Shown here: in pieces, positions 31,445-41,560 of the stretch
How positions within the stretch are numbered: the stretch's first letter is position 1
How the letters are laid out: each line of letters begins with the position of its first letter
NCBI GenBank assembly: GCA_019828595.1
Contig: JAHQRK010000005.1
Location: 1,178,001 to 1,242,000 of the forward strand
Source of the DNA: Aphanomyces cochlioides
Taxonomy: Eukaryota > Oomycota > Saprolegniomycetes > Saprolegniales > Verrucalvaceae
Direction: 5' to 3'
Length of the DNA stretch: 64,000 nt
The notes under the pieces: model-generated
Told to the model about the DNA's origin: nothing
Databases searched by the model: none
Seen by the model: only the letters and a program-made list of their open reading frames with translations
Position numbers and translations under genes: made by a program

Positions 31445-33254
31445 TCAAGTGAATGCAAAGGCTTGGCAATCGCCAGCGTCGTAGCCACAAGCTGCGTTGA
31501 AACAAGCGAGATCGCACACATAATTGCCAACCATGTACGGAAAGCATTGAGGAGCACAGAGAGGCAGACACGATGCCGATTGCAACTTTTGATAGACTGG
31601 GAGAAGTTCCGACGGGTTCACGCCTTGGACGGGGTTTCCACATAGACGAAGAAGGGACGGTGGAGAGTTGACAACATACTTCCACGGCATAATTTGGAGA
31701 GCATTGCCAGAGATGTCGAGCTCGAGAAGAGATGACATGGACATGATCGACGGTGGCCATTGAGTCAAGTTGTTGTTGGCAATGCGCAGAGTCACGAGTG
31801 AAAACCCCGTCAAATTGACGAAGGCTGAAAGGTTCACGTCGGTCATTTCCAGTCGACTCACGATCTTCCAGCTTTGCGGAATCACCGGGGAAGTTGCCAT
31901 GGGTTGGTGGGAGAAGCTTAGAGAGACTAGCGACAGCGGTAAATCATGCTGGAGAATGGCTGGAATCGCAGTGAAGAGGTTGTTGCTCACCGTGAAGTAG
32001 GCAGTCGTCGGGGGCAATCGAGAATCCCATGCTTTTGTCTTGGTGAACTGAATGGACACATAGCTGAGCGCTGGAAATTGGTGCAGCGTCGCATTGGCAA
32101 TTCCATCGTAGAGATCGCACTGACTGACGAGAATGCCAAAGAGATTCGAGCCAAGCTGGCTGCTCTGGAGCGCGCTGTCGACGTCCTGAGAGTTTGTTTT
32201 GGCGCACTTGACATGGACAAACATGCATTGACAAGTGGAGTCCCATAGATTTGCGAGAGAAGCTTGACAAGTTGGAGGACATGGCTGTCGAATCCACAAC
32301 GCTTGAATCAACGAGACAAAGAGGACGACGCCCCAGAGAACACTGCACGACAAGTAGACGACCAAGCGACGATGACCGGCATTTGACATTTGAGGTAATG
32401 GACCCACCGACGAAAGAGTACGCGCTCGGTCAGCTTGAGACGAGAAGAATGTAATGGCAAGCTTTTCGAGACGCCAGACGGTGATGAGGGAGCCCAGTTG
32501 CAAGATGCTTTTCGCTACAAAGTCGACAGACGACGTCACTGTGTTGTATTGCACGTACAACACGAATTTGGTCAGCCAGAGGGGATCCTTGGCGACGTTT
32601 GAGTCGATAAACTTGCAGTGGAGCAGAGGTAGAATCAAGCAGAAGAGATGGATCAGACAGGACAACGCTAAGCTAATCCAGCTCAGGAGGACGTTGGTCA
32701 AGAGGACTTTGGCCATTGAGTGGCGAAAGACAAAGAGCAACGGCGTCAAGACGGCATGGAGCACGACGAGGAAGACGTAGAGGCCGACAATCGTTCGATC
32801 GGAGACTTTGGTGGCGAATATGATGGCTTCGTAGCTCTGGCAGATGATTTCGACCAAGTTGAAGAGTATAATCCACTTGGGGCTTGCTCGCACTGAGCTC
32901 GTGGAATTCGCGATCGATCGTTGCTTTAGGTTTGACTTTTTTCTGTCGAATCGCCGGTTGAGACAGACGGCGAGGACAACATCCAAGTTTCCAGGCAACA
33001 TGAATGATCGAGCTGGCGTGGACGCTGCTCAGTAGGAAGAACACGAGCGCAACCATATCTGGGTCGTACATGTAGCCCGCGCGTTGCTCAGCTTGGTCTT
33101 GGACTGCGTTGAGGATCGCTTGCAGCGACAAATAGATCGCAAGCATGACATGTTTCATCACTGCAAAGCATAGAATGCCACACCATGGCCATTTTTTCAG
33201 CAAGATGAAGTCCACATTGGCTGACAGCGGCGGTACGACCGGCGTCACCTGCAT
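31445..33254 (-). pseudogene. LRR-LNR membrane protein, copy 3, one frameshift
   Basis: Start at 33254 (MQVTPVVPPLSANVDF; the frame is open to an ATG at 33311). The first ~110 codons, including WPWCGILCFAVMKHVMLAIY, are in one frame; from about position 32900 the match continues in another (KWIILFNLVEIICQSYEAII and everything to the LNR, YDAGDCQAFAFT). The shift corresponds to one extra base, most simply in the A-run at about 32937-32942. No plausible intron repairs it. Everything after the shift is open for about 500 codons, so the damage is recent, or an assembly error. Confidence 0.72.
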
Positions 33255-33334
33255 GACCTCCAAAACTACTAACCTCGAGTGTAATTTTAACACACTGTCG
33301 GTTTCAATCATTCGGTTACGACTCTATTAACCCC

Positions 33335-33405
33335 TACAACCCTCGGATGCTAAACCCCTAATCTCTCGACTTACGAGCCCCAACCCCTAACCCCTTAACC
33401 CCGCC
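33335..33405. repeat. Telomere-like AACCCCTAA interspersed motif upstream of copy 3
   Basis: Repeated CCCCTAA/CCCCTTAA words (TTAACCCCTACAACCCT, CTAAACCCCTAATC, AACCCCTAACCCCTTAACCC). A matching block with the same preceding GTGTCGGTTTCA word lies upstream of copy 4 (about 35310-35360). Degenerate, so duplicated upstream sequence is more likely than a true telomere. Confidence 0.45.
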
Positions 33406-33470
33406 CTGGTGACGGTTAGGTGTAGCAGTCTCGATGATGTATCGAGGTTCCACTGGATTAGTTTGATAAG

Positions 33471-35262
33471 TTAAAAGTGATCTATCGAGCTGTCTCGAGC
33501 AAACACGAAAGCTTGGCAATCGCCACCGTCGAAGTCACAAGCGGCATTGAAACATGCCAAGTCGCAATAGTAATTGCCAACCATGAACGGGAAGCATTTC
33601 AATGTACACGATGGTTCACAAGCGGTTGAATGAGACTTCTTGTACGCCTGTAGGAGCTCATCCTGATCGCCGTCTTGCAGAGGCTTCCCACATAGCAAGA
33701 CCGATGGACCTGAATTGAGCACTGCTGATGGAACGTTTTGGATGGCATTCCCCGAGAGATCAAGGCTATGGATCGTTGGCATGGCAACGATCGAGGGAGG
33801 CACACGTGTCAGGTTGGCACTTGCCATCGTGAATGTAACTAGTGAATACCCTGTCAAGTTGATCGATATGGACGATAAGCTCATATTGGTCAAGTCTAGT
33901 TTGCTCATGACACGCCAAGCCTGCGGGATCACAAACGACGACGATACGATGGGCTGGTGCGCAAATCGCAAAAGAACGAGCGATGATGGGACATTTCGCT
34001 GAAGAATGGCGGGGATATCGGTGAATAGTTTGTTGCTCGCGGTGAAGAATGAAACAGAGGGGGGTAATTGGCCATCCCATGAGCTTGTCTTGGTGAACTG
34101 AATGGTCACATAGTTCGGCAATTGAAATTGATTCAACGTGTCGTTGGTAATTCCATGGTACAAATCGCACTGGCTGACTAGAATGGCAAAGAGTTTCGTG
34201 CCCAAAAGACTACTTTGAAGTGCGCTGTCGACATCTTGGGAGTTCATTTTGATGCAATTCACATGGACAAACATGCATTGACAAGTGGAGCCCCATCGAT
34301 TTATGAGCGATGCTTGACAAGTTGGAGGACACGGCTGACGAATCCACAACGCTTGAACCAACAAGCCAAAGAGGGCAACGCCCCTGAGTGCACTGATGGT
34401 CAAGTATGTCGTCAAGACACAATCGTACGTTTAGACGTTGACGGCAACGTCCCTCTTGGAGCCGAGGATGCAGTACTGTACGCAAGCGATCAACTGGGGA
34501 CGAGAGGTAAGCCGAGGCAACGACTTCTAGCCGCCAGACAGTAACAAGGGAGCCCAATTGGATAATGCTCTTGGCAACGAAATCTAAAGACGAAGACATA
34601 CATGACAAATTTGGTTAGCCACGATGGGTCTTTTCCAATATTCGAGACGACAAACTTGTAGTGGAGCAAAGGGACCATCAGGGCAAACAAATGGATCAAG
34701 CAGGACAGAGCCAAGCTTATCGAGCTCAAGAGGAGGTTAGTTAAGAGAACTTTGGCCACAGAATGTCGAAATACAAACAGCAAAGACGTCAATACTGCAT
34801 GGAGCACGACTAGAAAGATGTAAAGCCCAACAATGGAATGATCGGCGACTTTCAACGCGAACTCATCCACTTCATACCTCTGACACAAGAGTTCCATCAG
34901 ATTGAACACTTCCAATTTGGGTTTGTCGCCGCAGTGCGAATCGACTTGGCTCGATCAAAGGACGCCTTGGCCAGGACTCGAATCTGCCGCATATGTTTCG
35001 AGCGAGAACGACGGAAATATGGTTTGCATCGCAGCTTCCAGCACAAATGAATCATGGAGCCAACGTGGGAGCAGCACGGCAAAAGAAACACAAGCGCCAC
35101 GATGTTTGGGTTGTAAATATACCCTGCTCGTTTCTCCGCTTCGTCTTGAGTAAAGTTCAGGAGTGCAAGCGTTGCTAAGTAAATCGCAATCGCAGTTTGT
35201 TTCATCCCTGCAAAGCAGAGAATCCCGATCCATGGCCATTTGGCCAGCGGCGTGATTTGCAT
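33471..35262 (-). pseudogene. LRR-LNR membrane protein, copy 4, three frame disruptions
   Basis: Starts at ATG 35262 (MQITPLAKWPWIGILCFAGM). The homologous reading passes through four frames: 35262-34910, 34915-34620 (through TKFVMYV), 34605-34480 (SSSLDFVAKSIIQLGS), and 34415-33471 (from LRGVALFGLLVQALWIRQ to the LNR, FDGGDCQAF). At the second break the QYNTV residues of copies 1 and 3 are deleted. The ectodomain half is intact. The most decayed of the four. Confidence 0.82.
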
Positions 35263-35309
35263 CGTCTAATACGTAACTGGTTCTCAGACAGTGTCGGTTT
35301 CACAGAGTG

Positions 35310-35362
35310 CATAACCCCTACACCCCTAAACCCTTCACCCCGTTCCCACTAAACCCCTGCAA
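35310..35362. repeat. Telomere-like motif block upstream of copy 4
   Basis: ATAACCCCTACACCCCTAAA, then CCACTAAACCCCTG; shares with the block upstream of copy 3 the arrangement GTGTCGGTTTCA...TAACCCCTACA, indicating that it was duplicated together with the gene. Confidence 0.45.
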
Positions 35363-35408
35363 CCATGATGGGCATGAGCGTAAATGCACGTATCTATCGT
35401 CGTTTAAC

Positions 35409-36005
35409 TTAAAACATTTCATCTTCTACACGAAGGTATTCGCCAATGTCCGCTTGATGGAGCACCACGTAGTCGGTAGGCGCAAGATCTTTGCACATTT
35501 CAGTTGATTGGGCAGCAACACCAAAGCCAAGCGGGACATCGTTCATCGAAAACACAACGACGCCAGCGTATTGTGGTGTGCCTTCTGTGATACGGCCCAA
35601 ACCAGACTTGACGACGTTGTTGCCGTACAAGAACGACATTTCAGAGTTGGGTTTGATCCACACCTTGTACTTGGCATATTGCGCCAAGTAGTCGAGGAAT
35701 GTGATGCGCAAGTGAAACTTCTTGGTCTTCGTGAGCTTGCCAACTGCAGTACCCAACGACATGAGTTCGTCCGTGCTAATATTCGTCGCTTGACGCATGA
35801 GCTTTTCGCTCACGTAGTAGACAATATCGCCGTGCAATCGAAAGCAAAACTTTTCATCAGGACGCACGACCAAATGCTGCACGTTGCGGCCAATGCTACA
35901 TAAAGACGAGACACGTAAGAGGAAAAGTTGGAGGAGAGGTAGAGCGTACTATTTGCTGATCTTCTCGAAGACAGTCTTCATCTCTTCATCGGTCAAAGGT
36001 CTCAT
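35409..36005 (-). CDS. NIP7: 60S ribosome biogenesis protein NIP7
   Basis: Two exons (36005-35950, 35895-35409), 54-nt intron; 180 residues, the normal NIP7 length. [19 protein letters not shown] is joined by the splice to [20 protein letters not shown]. The central [16 protein letters not shown] and [20 protein letters not shown], and the C-terminal PUA part ([48 protein letters not shown]) are as in yeast and human. NIP7 binds pre-60S particles in the nucleolus and is needed for 27S pre-rRNA processing. Confidence 0.96.
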
Positions 36006-36839
36006 CGATTCCGCGGCACAGTCGAAATCGCGTTGTTCGACTTCAACTCTTGCACCATCCAATCACCACCAAAGATTTATTAAAACCACGTTAAATAGTA
36101 AAAACACGTTTATTCCAGTCAGTCAACAATCTTATTCATTCGAAACGGATAACGAACGTCGCTTTAGAGCCCTGTTAATCCCTCTTATATCTTCAAACAT
36201 GGAGCTTTCCTCGTGGTTTGCAAACGTCGTACATGGTGGAGGTATAGATGGGAACTGTTATCGGTATACTTTTATATTACCAGTTAGCTAGGTATCCACT
36301 TGCTCGGTGTATTATCAAGGGGAAAGAACTCTGGTCAAAGCATACCAAGTAAACGTACGTCGCTTGCTTAAAACTACAGCGTAAGACTAGATGTACGCCT
36401 TAATACCTCGCACAGCTTTCCCTCTCCTGCATAGCTAAAATTCAATGAGTGTATGCTCCCCAAGCCAGCCGTATAGTTGAGTGCAAGCACTAGATTTATT
36501 CTGTGGCGTGCCTCTGATATCTACGTATAGGACAGCATTCATCTAAATGATTCGCTTCGTAGGCTTGACAATCTCTTCCATGCCACCAGCAACGAAGTCG
36601 TCGATAAGTTCGTCGTCATCCACGATAATAAAAAACGTATTTCGATGTAGGTTTTATTAATTTTGTTAGGTTTTTTAGTTTTGGCTAATCAAATGCGTGA
36701 ATTGGCCATCGATTGGTGGAGACGCCAAGGTGAAATTGGCTGGTGGAGAGCGTATAAAATTTGAGAGGTTTGATCAATTCCAAGAGGTTTTTCAACTTTT
36801 GGACGAATGGTACTTTAGCATTCACCCGCAGAGAAACAC
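36006..36839. other. Intergenic stretch with an orphan acidic peptide frame
   Basis: A short minus-strand frame near 36545-36635 reads VDDDELIDDFVAGGMEEIVK then PTKRII and a stop, like the 3-prime end of a gene, but no upstream exon is visible. The part near 36700 is CCAAT-containing promoter sequence of RPS16. No gene called. Confidence 0.3.
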
Positions 36840-37597
36840 ATGAGCTCGGAAGGCAAGATCGAATCGGTCCAAACGTTTGGCCGCAAGAAGAACGCGACCG
36901 CCGTCGCTTACTGCAAGCGCGGCCGTGGTTTGATCAAGGTCAACGGTTGCCCCATTGAATTGGTCGAACCTGAAGTGTTGCGCACCAAGACGTATGAACC
37001 AATCTTGTTGTTGGGCCAACAACGTTTTGCCAACGTAAGTGGATGACGTCCCTCTGTTCTATTCCTCAGTGTGCGTGGGATCGACCTCTTCGACCTGAGA
37101 GAGAGGTGATCGCATGCTGTGTGTATCCATATCTTTCGGTGTGCGGTTGGTACATTCTTCATTGACTTGGAGAATGTGCTTTCTGCTGTCTAACCTTGTT
37201 ATGGTATACACATGCGCTTCTCAAGCGAGATGCTGCCTCTGTGTGTGTGGAAACAAGTCGTAAAGATTGGATTTGGGAATAACATGGACTGTCTGCCTAG
37301 GTCGACATCCGCATCCGCGTCAAGGGTGGTGGTCACACTGCTCAAATCTACGCCATCCGTCAAGCGATTGCCAAGGCTTTGGTCGCCTACTACCAAAAGT
37401 GTACGTCCCTCTTGGCTCCATTGTCCATTCTTATGTTTTGTATCTGTTTAGACGTCGATGAAGCCTCCAAGAACGAAATCAAGGACATCTTGTTGTCCTA
37501 CGATCGTACCTTGTTGGTCGCTGATCCTCGCCGCTGCGAAGCCAAGAAGTTTGGTGGTCCCAGCGCCCGTGCTCGTTTCCAAAAGTCGTACCGTTAA
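36840..37597 (+). CDS. RPS16: 40S ribosomal protein S16 (uS9)
   Basis: Three exons (36840-37034, 37301-37400, 37452-37597); 146 residues, identical in length to the animal protein. [20 protein letters not shown], then [32 protein letters not shown], and the C-terminal [20 protein letters not shown] followed by KSYR, whose last Arg reaches the P-site tRNA. The first intron (266 nt) is five times longer than almost every other intron in the window and lies near the 5-prime end, as is common in ribosomal-protein genes where such introns can enhance expression (inference). The second is 51 nt. Confidence 0.97.
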
Positions 37598-37762
37598 GCA
37601 TTCTGGTCGATGGTCTTGCAGTAATTTCTCAATATACTGGCGGGTTCTTTGCAACATCATTTTCCTCTTGAGCTCCAAATAGTTAGTCATGACTTGGGAT
37701 CTACTTTGTGTTGTCATCTCGTAGATTAATGGTTGTTTTCATATTTCAATAATCTCTCCGTG

Positions 37763-39377
37763 TTAAACCCACGGTCGACCTGAAGATGTCGTTGACGAAG
37801 GTTTCTTCTTGCGAGGGGTTGGAGTCCGTTGGTGCTGTTTAGCCAAACGGGAAGACGGAACGACGACTGGAGAAGTGGATGTTTTCCTTGGCAGAGTTTG
37901 GAGCTTTGCTCGAATTGCTGACGACGTTTCTGAAGATGATGCTGTTGTTGTCGTTTCGTGGCCATGACTGCGTTTGATAATCACTTTCATGTGACCACGA
38001 GGAACTGGAGGTTTCTTGCTTTCATCGTAGCGAGGAGATTGTCCTTTTGTTATGTCGTTGTCAGGCAGCGGACTTCGCAGCGCAGTCGACGGCGTCGGGG
38101 CTGCAACAGCATTGGAACTCGGCAAGCGCAAATTGCATTGGCCTCTTAATCGATGTTCGTTCTAGTAGCAAAGTTAGATCATAAGTTTTAGAGACGGAAA
38201 TAACCACGAAGTTCTGAAGGTCGGCTTCTCGCACGCATTGCCGAGCACACAGCTCCTTGAGCTCGACATATTTACTATGAGTTTGCCGCCATTCCTTGTC
38301 GACATAGGCAAGACGTCGCTTCAACATGGCGATGACTGCAGAGGCTTCAGTTGTTAACCCTGGCGAGACGCCATTATCCTCTGTGGATGGTATGGATGGA
38401 AATTCAAGCAACAGGGACTCAAGTGTCTTCGACTGGGAAATTGTTGACTGGGTACACCTACAACAGAAACGTCATGACTTATTGCAATTGACAGCGCAAA
38501 CCAGTTGTCAGCCATTTCTTTCCAAGCACGGACTGCTTGTAGGAATGATGTTAATGAGCTCTTTTCTTGAGTTTCTGCGGTCGTCGATGGTTCTTTTGAA
38601 GCAACATTTGACTTAGGAGAAGCTGTTGGAGAGGACGTCTATGTGAAGAAGTCAGTGTGCACACTGCATTACAGATTGTACTTGAGTTGAGGACGTTTGA
38701 GTTATGGATGCGTGGGGGGAAACTTGGAGCATGGCGATTTGAACCGATTTTTCGGCGACGTCTTCAGCAAGTCGGTCGATTTGATTCGATTTTTGGGCTA
38801 AATCTGCAACAAGCGAGGCATTTCGCGCTTCAGATGCTGCAAGTGATGCTTTTAGCTCTTCGATATGAGCAATTTGTCGTGTTGATGTGCTTTCAAAACT
38901 GGAGACTTTGGCCTGGAGAGCTGCAAATCGCGTCTGAAGGTCATGAGACTTATCTTGTTCGTCTAGGAGAAGTCGCATTTTGTCCAGTGAGCGCTTTTTC
39001 TCATTCTGCAAAAGCGTCTCGAGTTCGAGGATGCGCTGTTGATGTGGAGTCATCTTGGTGCTTCCTCGACGACTCACAGCAGTTCCCGGTTGTGCTACAG
39101 AATGAGAAGTAGTCTCAGGCATCGAACGCGTCAATGAGTCGTATCCAGATTTCAGCGAAGTAGCGTAATTCGCGTTGCCCAGTTGCAATGGCGGAGGTAT
39201 CGCGCCACCAACGACCGCCTGAGGTTGAGCTAGGATTTCACCTGAGGGTAAATAGAGAAACTCGACACTTTTTGGGTTGACGTCAGTAGCAAAGTTGATG
39301 GAGTCGCTGAGGAAAACATCGCTTGTCATATATCTCTGAGGTTCGATTGATGTCTTGTGCCTTTGTGACATGGACAT
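37763..39377 (-). CDS. Coiled-coil protein with basic, low-complexity C-terminus
   Basis: Four exons (39377-38682, 38638-38502, 38457-38208, 38161-37763), introns 43, 44 and 46 nt; 493 residues, all phases consistent. Residues ~115-225 form a heptad-rich coil (RILELETLLQNEKKRSLDKM, IEELKASLAASEARNASLVA). A second helical stretch (SAVIAMLKRRLAYVDKEWRQ) follows in exon 3, then a Thr/Ser/Lys/Pro tail with PRKKKPSS. No catalytic motif. Probably a cytoskeletal, centrosomal or scaffold protein. Two ATATCCGGATAAT copies lie 43 and 73 bases upstream of the ATG. Confidence 0.72.
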
Positions 39378-39419
39378 GGCGCTCCTTTTCGTGTGCTGGA
39401 CGAACCAAGAAAGCACCGA

Positions 39420-39462
39420 ATATCCGGATAATCGATTCAAACTTCCAAGATATCCGGATAAT
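39420..39462 (-). promoter_or_regulatory. Two ATATCCGGATAAT motifs
   Basis: Exact copies at 39420-39432 and 39450-39462, 30 bases apart, just upstream of the coiled-coil gene. The core TATCCGGATA is a perfect palindrome and recurs near several other start codons. Confidence 0.5.
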
Positions 39463-39917
39463 CACATCAAAGATCGCGACACTGACAGTTTCAAACTTGC
39501 CACGTCAGAAGTCTAAAAAGCGCGCGAAGGGCATTAAGAAAGGCGCGAAGCGTACAGGCGGGCTATATGGCGAAAAAGTCTGCATTGGTTGATGATGTGG
39601 ACGTAGGAAGCTTGTACACGTTCTATAATGCTGATGAAGATGACACGTCTGCTTCAGGGACATGTTGATAGGTAGGAGGAACAAACGAGACAGACCTTTG
39701 ATTGCCAACAAGATATTTGTGAATACCTTTTATCGATTAACCATGGATAGGCTTTCGATGCACTATCATTGATGTATTGTCTATTTCTTTCCATTTCTCA
39801 AAGCGTGTTTCCTCATGTGATGACGTGAGGTAAGCATCTTGGAGTTGCTTATAGGGAAGGACAAAGATGATTCAGAACAAGTCTCATGATGAGTCAGCTA
39901 AAACTTCAATCATAACG
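39463..39917. other. Intergenic stretch, no gene seen
   Basis: A plus-strand 89-residue frame (39323-39592) ends in a Lys-rich stretch (KSKKRAKGIKKGAKRTGG), but no homologue is recognised and it overlaps the start region of the coiled-coil gene. I leave it uncalled. Confidence 0.25.
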
Positions 39918-40805
39918 TTATGGCTCTTGAATCCGTGGATCGACGCAGGAGTAGACAACAGACTGAGATCCCTTGAGATCCCAATGTGGGAAGCGCCATC
40001 CTTGAGTCCAGGCTTGTTGACGCATTGCCACACCGAGGGCAACACATGAAGCGATGCGGAGACCTTGAAGGCGTGGCGCAATACCTCGCATTGCTAGGTA
40101 AGCTGCGGCTGTCGTGAATGCAACTGGAGCATACGTGTCAGCAAAGGGGTGAAGAATTCGCACAGGTCGATTCAGCAATGTATCACGCGTCATACCTCCG
40201 AAAGTCGCCGTCATCATTCCGCAAATTGAACTGACAAGCAAAGGGCATTGCGCTCGGACACCGTTCATGGCTCCGATGACTGCAAAAGCTCCAACGCCAA
40301 TTGCATCTCCCCAATCAAGAAGAGTGCCTTCTCCACCATCGGCAGATTTCAACGTCATGCCTGATCCTTCGATGATCTCTTTACCAGGAGACAATTGACC
40401 CCAAAGGTAGAAGGTGCCCGCAGCAGCTGCAGCACTCAAGACAAGGTATTCCCACTCTTCTACCCAGAATGGGGATTTGTTGAGCACGAGAGCATCTCGC
40501 AAGGTACCACCACCCACAGCCGTGATGGTACCAACAAGTACGGAACCAAAGAGATCACAACCTGACGTGACAGCCGTCAACGATCCACTGACGGCAAACA
40601 CAGCAGTGCCGAACCAGTCAAGACTTCGAAGGCAACCGGTTGGGCTCGTCAAATTCGGCCATCTAGGGAGACCTTCTCGGGGACTTAGTACATCAATAGT
40701 CGACAACGATGCAGCTTGAGTTGGTGCTGTAGTCTTTGACGAAACGAAGCGGAGGACGAGTCCACGGCGAGGTACTGACAGCAACGGATGGCGGACGGCG
40801 AACAT
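39918..40805 (-). CDS. UPF0126 (YicG/TRIC-like) membrane protein, probably mitochondrial
   Basis: 295 residues, single exon. The ATG at 40805 (MFAVRHPLLSVPRRGLVLRF) gives an Arg-rich, acid-free start typical of a mitochondrial presequence; the frame is open to 40913, but the TATCC/CCGGA elements at 40836-40866 lie upstream of 40805 and favour it. Both UPF0126 units are present: GTITAVGGGTLRDALVL and GMMTATFGGMTRDTLLNRP, with WVEEWEYLVL as in the paralogue at 23874. The two proteins align along their full core, and differ mainly before PREGLPRWP. Function presumably small-molecule or ion passage; substrate unknown. Confidence 0.87.
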   Translation of the reverse strand: MFAVRHPLLSVPRRGLVLRFVSSKTTAPTQAASLSTIDVLSPREGLPRWPNLTSPTGCLRSLDWFGTAVFAVSGSLTAVTSGCDLFGSVLVGTITAVGGGTLRDALVLNKSPFWVEEWEYLVLSAAAAAGTFYLWGQLSPGKEIIEGSGMTLKSADGGEGTLLDWGDAIGVGAFAVIGAMNGVRAQCPLLVSSICGMMTATFGGMTRDTLLNRPVRILHPFADTYAPVAFTTAAAYLAMRGIAPRLQGLRIASCVALGVAMRQQAWTQGWRFPHWDLKGSQSVVYSCVDPRIQEP

Positions 40806-41560
40806 GTTGTGACGTGTGATGTCAACAAATTGTCCAATCGGATATCCAGATGTCGACCATCCGGACAAGAAGTTCAAATGTATCTTCACCCGAAAGATCA
40901 TAAATGGATGCAACGCATGTCAGAAAGCGCAGAAACTAACGAGCTGCAGAATACTTTCATGGCCAAGGTAAGAGTTTTAAAGTGAGTTATCATGTTGATC
41001 TTTGAAAAGTGTGTTGAACTTTCATTCTATGCTTCAGGTGATCTTCAGGACAGATGATCATCTGTCCTGAAGTGATGAGGTAAATCACGTGTTCCTTGCC
41101 ACTTGATGAACTTCCATTCAAGATTGCCAACGAATCATCATCCATAGTCCCCTTACTCTTGGTATTGACTTTGGATTGACAACTATCTTGCTCAAGACAT
41201 AGAAAGCTGGCAAAGCTGTCTGCATGACTCATTCATCAAGGAATTCCGGAAACTTGTCTGCTCGATTGAACAAATTCGATCAGTCTTTGGAGGATTGTTC
41301 ATTCACAAGTCAGCCATGCAGACAGCTCTTCGGAGTCATCGCAGCCATTGAGGCAGATTACCTCGAGAGAAGGTCAAGTCATTGAAAACTCTCAAAGCTT
41401 AGGCATTAAGAAGCCAAGGATACGAAACCAAGGAGAGACTTTCGACAAGGTCCCATCCATTGAAATGGCAATGGTTCCTTACCGCCTACATGGAAATAAA
41501 AGCCACCGAGTCGTCTCTGCATCAAATCTCCAGGGGACAGAAACATCCACGAAAGAAATA
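40806..41560. other. Intergenic stretch holding a perfect 30-bp palindrome
   Basis: No gene: the frames here (40990-41232 minus, 41348-41710 plus) have no recognisable domain. See the palindrome at 41043-41072. CCATCCGGACAAG (40857-40869) is the upstream element of the UPF0126 gene. Confidence 0.35.
41043..41072. repeat. Perfect 30-bp palindrome
   Basis: Left half CTTCAGGACAGATGA, immediately followed by its exact reverse complement TCATCTGTCCTGAAG, with no spacer. Could be a two-fold protein-binding site or a cruciform-forming site; no gene explains it. Confidence 0.6.

Noticed and set aside
32900..32945. Intron or programmed frameshift in LRR-LNR copy 3
   Set aside because: The only candidate intron (44 nt, GT...AG) joins the wrong phase; no second signal for programmed shifting. 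A simple indel explains it.
33335..35362. True internal telomere or chromosome end
   Set aside because: The CCCCTAA words are irregular and appear as part of a duplicated upstream block.
37448..37717. Antisense frame over the end of RPS16 with a helical-looking start
   Set aside because: Lies on the opposite strand of a conserved exon; the helical part is the RPS16 3-prime UTR and has no partner exon.
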